Positions 1 to 8,443 are shown, counted from the first letter of the stretch. The stretch is 64,000 nucleotides of DNA from JAWWOL01 sp033851545 (GCA_033851545.1 JAWWOO010000080.1:33144-97143), one strand, 5' to 3'. Notes: a model not told the origin generated them from the sequence alone. Numbers and translations are program-made.

Positions 1-338
1 GCGAGCCGGGCTGGGAGATCGTGCCCGAGGTGGAGCCGGTCGAGGGCGAGATCATCATCGACAAGCCGGGCAAGGGTGCGTTCTACGCCACCGACCTCGA
101 CCTGGTCCTGCGCACCCACGGCATCACCCACATCATCCTGACCGGCATCACGACGGATGTCTGTGTCCACACGACGATGCGCGAGGCCAACGACCGCGGC
201 TACGAGTGCCTGATCCTGTCCGACTGCACCGGCGCCACGGATCCCGCCAACCACGAGGCGGCGTTGCACATGGTGACGATGCAGGGTGGCGTCTTCGGCG
301 CGGTTGCCTCCTCGGAGCAGCTCCTCGACGCCCTCTGA
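1..338 (+). CDS. Isochorismatase-family cysteine hydrolase (3' part only)
   Basis: The gene is cut by the window start; the open frame is already running at base 3 and gives about 111 residues. The fold is the isochorismatase-like cysteine hydrolase family, which hydrolyses amide or ester bonds with an Asp-Lys-Cys triad. The Lys (DKPGKGAFYATDL) and the Cys nucleophile (GITTDVCVHTTMREA, after the usual cis-peptide pair) are visible; the Asp lies upstream of the window. The combination of GWEIVPE and KPGKGAFYATDL resembles the biuret/ureidoacrylate amidohydrolase branch more than true isochorismatases, but the substrate is not proven. The 3' end is complete and is followed by a convergent LCP gene 11 bases away. 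Confidence 0.85.
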   Translation, partial: EPGWEIVPEVEPVEGEIIIDKPGKGAFYATDLDLVLRTHGITHIILTGITTDVCVHTTMREANDRGYECLILSDCTGATDPANHEAALHMVTMQGGVFGAVASSEQLLDAL

Positions 339-349
339 TCCAAGACGGC

Positions 350-1672
350 TCAGCTGGTGCAGGGTCGCGGATCGAACGGCGCCGGCTGGTTCGGGGCCAC
401 CGTGCCCGTGGTCGGCACTGACGTGGTCGCGGGATTCTGAGCAAGGGCTGTCGGGCCGGCAGAGCCGCGAGACGCGGTGGGGGCCGTCGTGGGCGCGGTG
501 GACTTCGCTGCAGTCGTCGGCGTGGCGGCCGGCAGCACGGCGTTGTACCAGGCCTGGATCGTCGCCACATCCGCCGCAGGCTGGAGGATCTCGTAGTCCG
601 AGCCGTCAATCACCTGGGTCTTGGTCGGCAGGCTGAAGGTCTGCATGCCTGCCGCATCGAAGCCGGCGAAGTTGCCCGCCAGGTCGATCAGCTCCGACGA
701 GGTGATCTGGTTGTCGACGGCCAGCCGGTTGTGCCCGGTGAAGGTGCTGATGACCTTGGCCGCTGTGATCGGGTTGGACAGGCTGGACTTGACCGTGTGC
801 GCCGCCATCACCCGCATGAGGATCTGCTCACGCCGCTGCCGTCCGTTCTCCCACGTGTTGTCGTAGGTCCACTTCCCGTCAGGCGAAAGGTATTGCAGCT
901 CGCGGGACCGCGAGATCGCCAGCGCTTCGTCGCCGCTCACCGTCTGGCAACCGGTGGTCTCGACGTCGAGACCGGCGTTCTTGTCCTTGATCGGGTAGGG
1001 GAAATCGAGCTTGATCCCACCGGTGGCGTTGACGATGCTCTTGAAACCGGCCAGGTCGAGCACCACCCAGTGGTTGATCTGGACCTGCAGCGCCTGCTCG
1101 ATCGTGGCCACGGAGTTGTCCGGGCCGCGGCCGAACGCCGAGTTGAGCTTGGCCACCTGGTTGCGGCCGGTGACCAAGACCCGCGAGTCGCGAGGCACCG
1201 ACAGCAGCGAGACCTTGGACGTCCGGGGGTTCACCCTGGCCAGCATGATCGTGTCGCTGCATTGGCAGGCATCTGCGTTGGTCCCGTACTGCGTCCCCGT
1301 CCCCGCACGGCTGTCCGTACCGAGGATCAGGACCGTGAAAGGTTGCCCGGCAGCGGGTTTGGCCGTCAGGTGTCCCTTGCCCGCCACCTTGCCGGCGCCG
1401 GGAACCACTGCCAGTGAAGAGGTCTGGATCGCGTGCAGGCTGCGGTTGAGGTAGAGCTGGCTGCCGGCGACGGTCGCCAGGACGACTGCAGCGGCCGTCG
1501 TCATTGCGAGCGATCCGCGGTGCAGCCGCTTGCGACGGGAGGCACGGGCGATCCGCGACGGTCCGTCCGGCCAGGTCTGCAGCCGCAGCCGCGGGTCCGT
1601 ACGGGCGGCCGTCAGCGCGTCGGCGATCCGGGCCTCGAGGTCGTCGGGTGGGGATTCGGCCGGACGGGTCAT
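350..1672 (-). CDS. LCP (LytR-CpsA-Psr) family protein paired with an ECF sigma factor
   Basis: This 440-residue membrane protein has a basic cytoplasmic N-terminus of about 52 residues, one transmembrane helix at about 53-72, and an extracellular LCP domain at about 110-345. Typical LCP motifs are LGTDSRAG near residue 117, SVPRDSRV near 158 and the repeated arginines of SRSRELQ. LCP enzymes transfer lipid-linked glycopolymers onto peptidoglycan. The tail is a long Thr/Ala/Pro-rich linker ending in CTS. Its start codon overlaps the stop of the upstream sigma factor gene (ATGA), so the two are cotranscribed and translationally coupled. The cytoplasmic N-terminus sits where an anti-sigma domain would be expected, so a regulatory role is conceivable but not shown. 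Confidence 0.88.
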   Translation of the reverse strand: MTRPAESPPDDLEARIADALTAARTDPRLRLQTWPDGPSRIARASRRKRLHRGSLAMTTAAAVVLATVAGSQLYLNRSLHAIQTSSLAVVPGAGKVAGKGHLTAKPAAGQPFTVLILGTDSRAGTGTQYGTNADACQCSDTIMLARVNPRTSKVSLLSVPRDSRVLVTGRNQVAKLNSAFGRGPDNSVATIEQALQVQINHWVVLDLAGFKSIVNATGGIKLDFPYPIKDKNAGLDVETTGCQTVSGDEALAISRSRELQYLSPDGKWTYDNTWENGRQRREQILMRVMAAHTVKSSLSNPITAAKVISTFTGHNRLAVDNQITSSELIDLAGNFAGFDAAGMQTFSLPTKTQVIDGSDYEILQPAADVATIQAWYNAVLPAATPTTAAKSTAPTTAPTASRGSAGPTALAQNPATTSVPTTGTVAPNQPAPFDPRPCTS

Positions 1673-2205
1673 GACGGGGTCCCTTCGAGAGCATGGGCGG
1701 TGCGGTCGAGCTCGCGTCGCAGCGTCCGCAGGGCGCGCGAGGCCTGGCTCTTGACCGTGCCGGGGGAACAGCCGAGTGCGTGGGCGATCTCGGCTTCGGA
1801 GAGGTCGTCGTAGTAGCGCAGGACCATCACTGCGCGTTGCCGGGGCGGGAGCACCCGCAGGGCGCGGAGCACCAGGTCGACGTCGTCGTAGTCAGCCGGC
1901 CCCGCCCCTGCAGAGATCGGGTCGAAGCCCTCCGGCAGTTGCGTCTCGCGTCGATGTCGGCGCCAGAGGCTGGTGTGTGCGTTGACCATCGCCCGCCGCA
2001 CGTACGCGTGCGGCTCCTCTCGCCGCAGGTGCCGCCAGCGGCGGTAGGTGGTCACGAGCGCCGCCTGCACCAGCTCCTCGCCGCGGTGCGGGTCGCCGGT
2101 GAGCACGTAGCCGAACCGCAGCAGGGCCGGCAACGCTGCGCCCATGAAGGCGGCGAAGCTGTCCTCCTGCTCCGTCGATGGGTCAGGTTGCGGCGTCAGG
2201 GTCAC
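1669..2205 (-). CDS. SigE-family ECF RNA polymerase sigma factor
   Basis: A 178-residue ECF sigma factor with a GTG start. Region 2 spans about residues 18-90 (FAAFMGAALPALLRFGYVLT through the LWRRHRRE helix) and region 4 about 113-165 (VLPPRQRAVMVLRYYDDLSE, then the helix-turn-helix LGCSPGTVKSQASRAL). The pattern matches the actinobacterial SigE family (TIGR02983-like), which often lacks a classical anti-sigma gene. Here the partner position is taken by the overlapping LCP gene, which suggests control of an envelope function. The stop codon overlaps the start of the LCP gene by 4 bases. Confidence 0.93.
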   Translation of the reverse strand: MTLTPQPDPSTEQEDSFAAFMGAALPALLRFGYVLTGDPHRGEELVQAALVTTYRRWRHLRREEPHAYVRRAMVNAHTSLWRRHRRETQLPEGFDPISAGAGPADYDDVDLVLRALRVLPPRQRAVMVLRYYDDLSEAEIAHALGCSPGTVKSQASRALRTLRRELDRTAHALEGTPS

Positions 2206-2238
2206 AAGAGGTCAACGCACGAGGCGGCCCACTGGTTG

Positions 2239-2643
2239 TCACGGGCGGCGGGAATTCTCCGGCCACTCGATCCTCGGACAGCGGTTCATCACCATGTCCA
2301 GGCCGGCGGCCACCGTACGGGCGTAGGCCTCCTCGTCGACGATGTCGAGCTGGAACCAGACCCCCTTGGCGCCGATCGCGACGGCCTGATCGGCAAACCG
2401 GCCGGCCTGGTCAGAGCGGCGGAAAACGTCGACGACGTCCACCGGGAAGGGGACCTCGGCCAGCGTGCGGTAGCCCGGCTGGCCCAGCACCTCAGGTGCG
2501 CGCGGGTGGACCGGCACGATGCGCTTCCCTTGCCGGGCAAGGAAACTGGCCACCGCATAAGCGGGTCGGCTCGGGTCCCCGCCGAGCCCGACCACCGCCC
2601 AGGTCTCGTACGCCAGGAGCCTGCTGACCGTGGGATCGGTCAT
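2239..2643 (-). CDS. CoA-binding domain protein (YccU-like)
   Basis: A 134-residue Rossmann-like CoA-binding protein with the usual family length. Features are WAVVGLGGDPSRPAYAVA near the N-terminus (nucleotide-binding loop), an internal VDVVDVFRRSD strand-helix, and MNRCPRIEW at the end, a hallmark of this family. I chose the ATG at 2643 because it overlaps the stop of the upstream NTF2-like gene in an ATGA arrangement and gives the family's normal N-terminus; a longer in-frame start exists but would run into the neighbour. The precise substrate of this family is not established. Confidence 0.88.
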   Translation of the reverse strand: MTDPTVSRLLAYETWAVVGLGGDPSRPAYAVASFLARQGKRIVPVHPRAPEVLGQPGYRTLAEVPFPVDVVDVFRRSDQAGRFADQAVAIGAKGVWFQLDIVDEEAYARTVAAGLDMVMNRCPRIEWPENSRRP

Positions 2644-3026
2644 GCCCTCGCCGGCATGACGCCGGCCGCGAGCGGGGTGGAGTGTCGGCGCCAGACGCGC
2701 CACTCACCGTCCACCCTGCGCCACAGGTCCGAGAGGACGAAGACTCCGCTGCGGTCGTCGCCGAGCACGGTGGCGTGCTGGTAGACCCGCTGCAGGATCG
2801 CCGCGATGTCCCCGTCGACGTCGACGAAACGCTCTTGCACGATGTGCTCGTGGACGACGTAGTCCGGCAGCAGCCCCAGCCAGGCGGCCCTCGGCACCAT
2901 CGCCGGTCGCGGCTGCACGAGCACCAGCGCGTACTCGTCGTGCAGGATGGCGCCCGCCGCGGCCACGTCGCGGCGCTCGAGTGCGTCCTGCCATGCGCGG
3001 TCGGCTGCCTCCAGCTCCACTGTCAT
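2640..3026 (-). CDS. Nuclear transport factor 2-like (DUF4440/SnoaL) protein
   Basis: A 128-residue protein with the cone-shaped NTF2-like fold pattern: an N-terminal helical segment (ELEAADRAWQDALERRD), a DEY turn at about residue 29, then beta strands ending in VFVLSDLWRRVDGEWRVWRRH. That final DxWxxxxGxWxxxxRH signature is typical of the DUF4440 group. Family members include small ligand-binding proteins and some isomerases, so no function can be assigned. It is the first gene of a two-gene unit, with its stop overlapping the start of the CoA-binding gene. Confidence 0.8.
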   Translation of the reverse strand: MTVELEAADRAWQDALERRDVAAAGAILHDEYALVLVQPRPAMVPRAAWLGLLPDYVVHEHIVQERFVDVDGDIAAILQRVYQHATVLGDDRSGVFVLSDLWRRVDGEWRVWRRHSTPLAAGVMPARA

Positions 3027-3265
3027 CTGGCCATCGTGCCTTCATCCGCGGTCAGAGCAAAGCCCTCTCTGGTGAGTCCTCTGCGTGTCGGGGGCGTCAC
3101 TTTGCGTGACCGTGATCAGCCCGGGCGGGAGTTTGGCAGCACGTCGGGTACGGAACTGAGGAGTCGTACCTGCAAGCCGTGCGGCCAGCGGGGCCGACCG
3201 GTCACTAGGGTGCGAGTCGCAGGGTGCCTTGGCGGGTGCCCCCATCGAGTCCGGGAGGGGTTGCT

Positions 3266-4609
3266 GTGACGGCAGGCCCTGGCGGCGAGACTACGGAAGA
3301 CGCCGCGGACCGGGCCGAGCAGGCGCGGGACCGGGCGGAGCAGGCCGAGCGCGGCGCCGAGGAGGCTGAGGCCGCAGCGGAAGAGGCCGAGCGGGGCGCC
3401 GAGGAGGCCGAGCGGGGCGCCGAGCGGGCGGAGCAGGGCTCGCAGGACGGCCGGGCCGCACCTGTCGAGGAGCTGATCGAGAAGTACGAAGACGACGGCG
3501 ACCCGCTGCTCGACACGACGATGCACGAGATCGTCGCCGAGGTCGACGAGCAGCACCCGTTCGGCGTGCCCGGCCCGCCGATGAACTTCCGTACCCCGTT
3601 CTGGATGGCAATCAGCGCCAGCTTCGGTGTCCTGCTGGTCCTGCTCGCGGCCCAGTCGGTCGTCAAGGCCCGCAGCGTGCTGGTCCTGATCGCCGTGTCC
3701 GCCTTCCTGGCGATCGGCCTCAACCCGATGGTCGAGTGGCTGCAGACGCACGGCATCGGCCGCCGGGCCGCGGTTGCCTTGATCTCGTTGGGTTTCCTGC
3801 TGTTCTTTGCCGGAGCCGGCCTGGCTGTCGCTCAGCCGATCGCCAACCAGGGTTCGCAACTGGCCAACGGGCTGCCCGCCGAGGCGCAGCACCTGCGCGA
3901 CACCAACAAGACGTTCCGCGACCTGGACAAGCGGTTCCAGCTGGTCGACAAGATCAACACGGCTGCCAACGACAGCAACCTCAAGTCCAAGGTGACCAAC
4001 GGTGTCATCGGGGCCGCGGGTGTGGCGGTCAACGCGTTGTTCAACTTCTTCACGATCCTGATCCTCACGCTCTACTTCCTGGCCAACTACCCGAGTCTCA
4101 AGCGGACGGCCTGGCGGATCGCGCCCCGGTCCAGACGCCCACGGGTCGGCCTGCTCGGAGACGAGATCCTGCGGCGGGTCGGCGGTTACGTGCTCGGCAA
4201 CCTCGTCACCTCCATCGTGATCGGCGTGGTGACGTTCGTCTTCCTGCTGATCATCGGCGTGCCCAACGCGGCGCCGATCGCGTTGTTCGTGGCGATCTTC
4301 GACATCATCCCGCTGGTCGGCGCGACGATCGCCGGCATCGTCACCGTCATCATCGCGCTGTTCCACTCGCTGCCCGCGGCCATCGCCACCGCGATCTTCT
4401 ACGTGCTCTACCAGCAGTTCGAGAACTACGTCCTGGTGCCGCGGGTGATGAAGAGGACGGTCGACGTCTCGCCGCTCACCACCATCATCGCCGCGCTGCT
4501 CGGCGGCGCACTGCTCGGCATCGTCGGTGCCCTGGTGGCGATCCCGATCGCTGCCGCGGTCCAGCTGATCACGGTCGAGGTTCTCGCGCCGCGGCAGGAC
4601 AGTCGCTGA
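3266..4609 (+). CDS. AI-2E family transporter (PerM-like) with N-terminal coiled coil
   Basis: I place the start at the GTG at 3266 because GGGAGGGG lies just upstream; this gives 447 residues. The first ~60 residues are an Ala/Glu/Arg heptad coiled coil (repeats of EAERGAE), followed by an acidic linker and then the polytopic AI-2E transporter/UPF0118 domain from about residue 110. At least seven membrane segments are visible, including the characteristic long re-entrant pattern near the C-terminus (ATIAGIVTVIIALFHSLP, then the conserved YQQFENYVLVPRVM). Members export small molecules or act as Na+/H+ antiporters; the substrate here is unknown. The coiled coil is an accessory extension not present in the core family and may mediate oligomerisation. 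Confidence 0.9.
   Translation: MTAGPGGETTEDAADRAEQARDRAEQAERGAEEAEAAAEEAERGAEEAERGAERAEQGSQDGRAAPVEELIEKYEDDGDPLLDTTMHEIVAEVDEQHPFGVPGPPMNFRTPFWMAISASFGVLLVLLAAQSVVKARSVLVLIAVSAFLAIGLNPMVEWLQTHGIGRRAAVALISLGFLLFFAGAGLAVAQPIANQGSQLANGLPAEAQHLRDTNKTFRDLDKRFQLVDKINTAANDSNLKSKVTNGVIGAAGVAVNALFNFFTILILTLYFLANYPSLKRTAWRIAPRSRRPRVGLLGDEILRRVGGYVLGNLVTSIVIGVVTFVFLLIIGVPNAAPIALFVAIFDIIPLVGATIAGIVTVIIALFHSLPAAIATAIFYVLYQQFENYVLVPRVMKRTVDVSPLTTIIAALLGGALLGIVGALVAIPIAAAVQLITVEVLAPRQDSR
3383..3424 (+). repeat. Two perfect 21-bp tandem repeats encoding heptads
   Basis: Bases 3383-3403 and 3404-3424 are identical 21-mers, each coding for the seven residues EAERGAE. Related but diverged units lie on either side. 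The repeat length equals one coiled-coil heptad, so copy number changes would lengthen or shorten the coiled coil without breaking the frame. Confidence 0.9.
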
Positions 4610-4624
4610 CGCCCGCGGGCAGTT

Positions 4625-4658
4625 CCTAATTACCTATTGATTTCCTAACGGCATTAGG
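4625..4658. promoter_or_regulatory. Putative TetR operator/promoter
   Basis: An AT-rich island in otherwise GC-rich DNA holds the perfect inverted repeat CCTAA (4644-4648), 5-bp centre, TTAGG (4654-4658). A second CCTAAT at 4625-4630 is the reverse complement of ATTAGG at 4653-4658. The right arm runs into the GGAG ribosome-binding site (4657-4660) of the TetR gene, so binding here would block transcription and possibly ribosome access. Autoregulation is an inference from position. Confidence 0.6.
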
Positions 4659-4671
4659 AGATGCTCGGCGC

Positions 4672-5331
4672 GTGGCCACCTCAACTCCGCATCGAGACCG
4701 CCGGCAAGAGCGCCGCGAGCAGAGCCTCGTCGAGATCATCGACGCCGCCGTCGCGGTGATGGCCGAGCAGGGAGCCGCCGGGCTGAACCTCACCGAGGTC
4801 GCCCGCCGGGTGGGCATGCAGACGCCCTCGCTCTATGTCTACTTCGCGTCCAAGCATGCGCTCTACGACGCGGTCTTCACCCGTGGCTGGGGCGAGCTCC
4901 TCGTCGTGCTCCGCGAGCAACCTGAGCTGCCGGAGGACATCGCCGACCTCGAGGACTTCCTGCTGAGCTGGGGGAGTGCCTTCATCCGCTGGGCGGTCGA
5001 GCATCCTGCCTATACGCAGCTGATGTTCTGGCGGCCTGTCCCTGGCTACCAGCCGTCTGCGGACGCCTACGCGCCCGCCGTCGAGTCCCTGGCAGAGGCC
5101 AGGGCGACCATCGCGGGGCTGCAGTCCCGGGGACTGTTGGCCGCAGACGTTCCCACCGATCGGCTGCTGGCCACGTGGACCGTCCTGATCAGTGGCGTTG
5201 TCACCCAGCAGCTGGCCAACGCGCCCGACGAGACCTTCGAAGCGGGCAGTTTCACTGCCCTGGTCCCCGATCTCGTCGCCATGTTCCTCCTGCAGTACGC
5301 CAGCAAGCTTCCGCGCACCGGAAAGACCTGA
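4672..5331 (+). CDS. TetR/AcrR family transcriptional regulator
   Basis: A 219-residue regulator with a GTG start, preceded by GGAG. The N-terminal DNA-binding domain occupies about residues 15-62 with the helix-turn-helix LNLTEVARRVGMQTPSLYVY. The remainder is a helical ligand-binding/dimerisation domain with the WHG-type signature (AFIRWAVEHPAYTQLMFW). It lies 13 bases upstream of a DinB-fold enzyme gene on the same strand and directly downstream of a palindromic operator, so it probably controls itself and that gene. The inducer is unknown. Confidence 0.93.
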   Translation: MATSTPHRDRRQERREQSLVEIIDAAVAVMAEQGAAGLNLTEVARRVGMQTPSLYVYFASKHALYDAVFTRGWGELLVVLREQPELPEDIADLEDFLLSWGSAFIRWAVEHPAYTQLMFWRPVPGYQPSADAYAPAVESLAEARATIAGLQSRGLLAADVPTDRLLATWTVLISGVVTQQLANAPDETFEAGSFTALVPDLVAMFLLQYASKLPRTGKT

Positions 5332-5344
5332 GAGGGCCCGAGAG

Positions 5345-6109
5345 ATGACCACGACCGTTGCGCCAAGCAGTACCGCAGAGGCACGTCGAAGTTGCCTCGA
5401 ACGGCCGGTTGCCATGCAGCTGGCGCGGGAGGAGTACGCCCGGTTCCTCGAGACGCTGACGCTGTTCACCTCTGCGGACTGGCGTCGGGCCACGGAATGC
5501 GCTGAATGGGACGTCCACGCCATGGCCGGCCACGTGCTCGGCATGGCGGAGATGGCGGCTTCCTTGATCGAGCAGGTACGGCAGATGCTGCCGGCGCTGA
5601 GATCCGAGGTGGTCTTCATCGACGCCCTGACCGCGTTGCAGGTGGCCAAGCACCGCGCGGACACGCCCGAGCGCATCATCGCCCGCTTCGCGGCGGTGGG
5701 GCCGAAGGCGGCCAAGGGCAGGCGTCGCACGCCGCGGCTGGTTCGGGGCCGCACCTTGCCGATGCCTCAGTTGGTCGGCGGGGCGATGGAGGACTGGACG
5801 GTTGGCTTCCTCGTCGACGTGATCCTCACCCGCGACACGTGGATGCACCGGATCGATCTGTCCCGGGCCGTCGACGCCACACCCAGGCTGACAGCCGAGC
5901 ACGACGGCGTGATCGTCGCTGACGTCGTAGCCGAGTGGGCCCAGCGGCACGGCCGGCCGTGCCGGCTCACTCTTACCGGACCGGCTGGGGGCGCGTGGTC
6001 CTGGGGGACCGGTGGACCGGAGCTGGAGCTCGATGCCGTCGAGTTCTGCCGAGTGCTCTCCGGCCGCGGCCCGGCTGAGGGGTTGCTGGCGGTTCCGGTG
6101 CCGTTCTGA
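5345..6109 (+). CDS. Maleylpyruvate isomerase-like (DinB fold), mycothiol-dependent family
   Basis: A 254-residue protein of the TIGR03083-type family, whose N-terminal four-helix DinB-like bundle binds a metal ion and in characterised members uses mycothiol as cofactor. Visible motifs are SADWRRATECAEWDVHAMAG with the metal-ligand His at about residue 63, and DTWMHRIDLSRAV, which supplies the second ligand region. The C-terminal half is the SCP2-like domain that ends at the expected length. The ATG at 5345 follows GAGAG and lies 13 bases after the TetR gene, making a two-gene operon. The true substrate cannot be read from the sequence; a detoxification role under TetR control is likely. Confidence 0.85.
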   Translation: MTTTVAPSSTAEARRSCLERPVAMQLAREEYARFLETLTLFTSADWRRATECAEWDVHAMAGHVLGMAEMAASLIEQVRQMLPALRSEVVFIDALTALQVAKHRADTPERIIARFAAVGPKAAKGRRRTPRLVRGRTLPMPQLVGGAMEDWTVGFLVDVILTRDTWMHRIDLSRAVDATPRLTAEHDGVIVADVVAEWAQRHGRPCRLTLTGPAGGAWSWGTGGPELELDAVEFCRVLSGRGPAEGLLAVPVPF

Positions 6110-6113
6110 CGGG

Positions 6114-7436
6114 TCAGGGCCGGCCGAGGGCGCGGTAGGTCCAGCCGGCGTCACGCCACACGTCGGGGTTGAGCGCGTTGCGGCCGTCGACGATCCGCTT
6201 GTGCCGTACGGCACCGTCGAGCGCCGAGGGCAGCATGTCGCGGAACTCGCGCCACTCGGTGAGGTGGCAGACGACGTCGGCGCCTTGGGCGGCCTCGAGG
6301 GCGCTCCCGGCCAGCGGCAGGTCGGGGTGGCGCAGGGCGACGTTCTCCATGGCGGCCGGGTCGTAGAGGTGCACGTCGGCGCCGGAACGTTGCATGCTCA
6401 CCGCGACGTCGAGCGCCGGGGAGTCGCGGATGTCGTCGGAGTTGGGCTTGAACGCGGCGCCGAGCACGGCCACCTTGGCGCCCTTGAAGCCGCCGTTGCC
6501 GAGCACCTCGCGGGTCAGGTCGACCATGCGGGCCCGGCGGCGCAGGTTGATCGCGTCGACCTCCTTGAGGAAGCTCAGCGCCTGGTCGACGCCCAGCTCG
6601 CCGGCCCGGGCCATGAACGCCCGGATGTCCTTGGGCAGGCAGCCGCCGCCGAAGCCGAGGCCGGCGTGCAGGAAGCGGCCGCCGATCCGGGTGTCGTGGC
6701 TGAGTGCCTCGGAGAGCTTGGTGACGTCGCCGTGGACCGTCTCGCAGACCTCGGCCATCGCGTTGATGAACGAGATCTTGGTGGCGAGGAACGCGTTGGC
6801 GGCGACCTTGACCAGCTGAGCCGTCGCGAGGTCGGTGATGACCACCGGGGTGGGGATCTCGATGACAGGGGAGAAGACCTCGCGCAGGATCCGCTCGGCC
6901 CGCTCGGAGGCGACACCGAAGACCATCCGGTCGGGGGTCAGCGTGTCCTCGACGGCGAAGCCTTCGCGGAGGAACTCAGGGTTCCAGCACAGCTCGACGT
7001 TGACGCCCGCGGGCGCGCTCGCCTGCACTTCAGCGGTGAGCCGCTCGGCGGTGCCGACCGGGACGGTCGACTTGCCGACCAGCAGGTCCCCGTCGGACAC
7101 GTACGGGAGGATGCCGTGGGTGACCGCGTCGACGTAGGTCATGTCGGCGGCGTACTCACCCTTCTTCTGCGGCGTCCCCACGCAGATGAAGTGCACGTCC
7201 CCGAAGCGCCCGGCCTCCTCGTACGAGGTGGTGAAGGTCAGCCGGCCGGACTCGATGTTCTTGCGCAGCAGGGGTTCGAGGCCGGGTTCGAAGAACGGCA
7301 CCTCGCCGTTGCTGAGCTTGGCTATCTTGGCGGGATCGACGTCCATGCCGATGACCTCGTAGCCCATTTCGGCCATGCAGACAGCGTGCGTGGCCCCGAG
7401 GTAGCCGGTGCCCAGAACGCTCAGACGGTGCGCCAC
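6114..7436 (-). CDS. ugd: UDP-glucose 6-dehydrogenase
   Basis: A 440-residue NAD-dependent dehydrogenase that oxidises UDP-glucose (or a related NDP-sugar) to the uronic acid, feeding wall or capsule polysaccharides. The N-terminal Rossmann motif LGTGYLG is at residues 8-14, the central helix with the catalytic Lys/Asn is LVKVAANAFLATK (Lys210, Asn214, Lys220), and the catalytic cysteine is Cys266 in GFGGGCLPKD. The C-terminal domain carries the usual GAAFKPNSDDIRDSPA. It starts with GTG after AAGGG. GDP-mannose dehydrogenase is the main alternative, but length and motifs favour UDP-glucose. Confidence 0.92.
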   Translation of the reverse strand: MAHRLSVLGTGYLGATHAVCMAEMGYEVIGMDVDPAKIAKLSNGEVPFFEPGLEPLLRKNIESGRLTFTTSYEEAGRFGDVHFICVGTPQKKGEYAADMTYVDAVTHGILPYVSDGDLLVGKSTVPVGTAERLTAEVQASAPAGVNVELCWNPEFLREGFAVEDTLTPDRMVFGVASERAERILREVFSPVIEIPTPVVITDLATAQLVKVAANAFLATKISFINAMAEVCETVHGDVTKLSEALSHDTRIGGRFLHAGLGFGGGCLPKDIRAFMARAGELGVDQALSFLKEVDAINLRRRARMVDLTREVLGNGGFKGAKVAVLGAAFKPNSDDIRDSPALDVAVSMQRSGADVHLYDPAAMENVALRHPDLPLAGSALEAAQGADVVCHLTEWREFRDMLPSALDGAVRHKRIVDGRNALNPDVWRDAGWTYRALGRP

Positions 7437-7621
7437 AAGTTGCCCTTCGACGGCCGGGTGAACACGCCTATCGTACCGGTGGCCGTTACCGATCCGTGAC
7501 GGGGGACGAGGTCAGCGGCGCGTGGTCGCCGTGGCCGTCCGTACGCCGCTCAGCCCGGGCAAGCGCCCTGGCGGCGGGCGGCTCCCTGCTTCGTTTGCCT
7601 TTACAGGCCGTCGGGGATGAC

Positions 7622-8443
7622 GTGCGGGTGATTGCAGAGCTGGGTCTCAAGGCGCTCGGCGGAGGCGTCTTCGTCGTGGTCTTCGCCCTGTTTGCGCAGA
7701 CCTTGAGGCCCAAGCGATTCGCCGGCGTTTTCGCCGGTGTCCCAACAGTTGCGGTGGCCAGCCTGCTGGTCACGGCGGCGGTCAAGGGCCCCGCCGCCGA
7801 CGCGGTGGCGTGCACCGGGATGGTTGCCGGGTCGGTCGGCATGGTGGCCTATGCGATGACGGCCCCGACCACGTTGCGGTGGTGGGGGACCATGCGCGGC
7901 TGCGTGGTCCCACTGGCCGCGTGGTCCGCCGTGGTGGCCGCGGCGCTGCCGGGGCTCTCCGCCGCGCCGGCTGCCCAGGGCGTGGTGCTCGCCCCGCACC
8001 GCTGGCACCGGCCGGGTCCCGTACGGCGGCCGCGGCTAGGGCTGGACTGGGGCAAGCTGCGGGAGGCCGGCATGGGGGAGATCGCGTTGCGGTTCGGCTT
8101 CGGGGCGGCCACCTCGGTGCTGGCCGGCCTGGTCAGCCGCGAGATCAGCCCCCTGGTCGGTGGTGCCTTCCTGGCCTTCCCTGCGGTGCTGCTGGCCAGC
8201 CTGACGTTGGTCTCCGACGAGGAGGGCCAGCGCGCCGCGCGGGACGACGCCCGGGGCGCGGTGGCGGGTTCGATCGGCATGATCGCGTTCGCCGCGGTGG
8301 GCTCCGTGTCCTTCAACACGTTGCCCACCGCGGCGGCGTTCGTCGTGGCGATCGCGAGCTGGATCGTGGTTGCACTCGCGGCCTACGGCCTCGCCTGGTT
8401 GTTAGGCCTGGGCGACGACGAACCGCAACAGCTCACATCGTGA
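7622..8443 (+). CDS. Membrane protein with duplicated DUF3147-type domain
   Basis: A polytopic membrane protein built from two homologous halves. The first has ELGLKALGGGVF, FAGVFAGVPTVAVASLLV and GMVAGSVGMVAYAM; the second has EIALRFGFGAATS, VGGAFLAFPAVLLASLTL and GAVAGSIGMIAFA. Each half shows about four hydrophobic segments, so the protein looks like an internally duplicated DUF3147 family member. No function is known. The start is uncertain: GTG at 7622 or 7628 sits near GGGGA and begins right at the first homologous half, while an upstream GTG at 7496 would add 42 Ser/Ala/Arg-rich residues. Its 3' end overlaps the convergent ScyD/E-like gene by 11 bases. Confidence 0.7.
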   Translation: MRVIAELGLKALGGGVFVVVFALFAQTLRPKRFAGVFAGVPTVAVASLLVTAAVKGPAADAVACTGMVAGSVGMVAYAMTAPTTLRWWGTMRGCVVPLAAWSAVVAAALPGLSAAPAAQGVVLAPHRWHRPGPVRRPRLGLDWGKLREAGMGEIALRFGFGAATSVLAGLVSREISPLVGGAFLAFPAVLLASLTLVSDEEGQRAARDDARGAVAGSIGMIAFAAVGSVSFNTLPTAAAFVVAIASWIVVALAAYGLAWLLGLGDDEPQQLTS

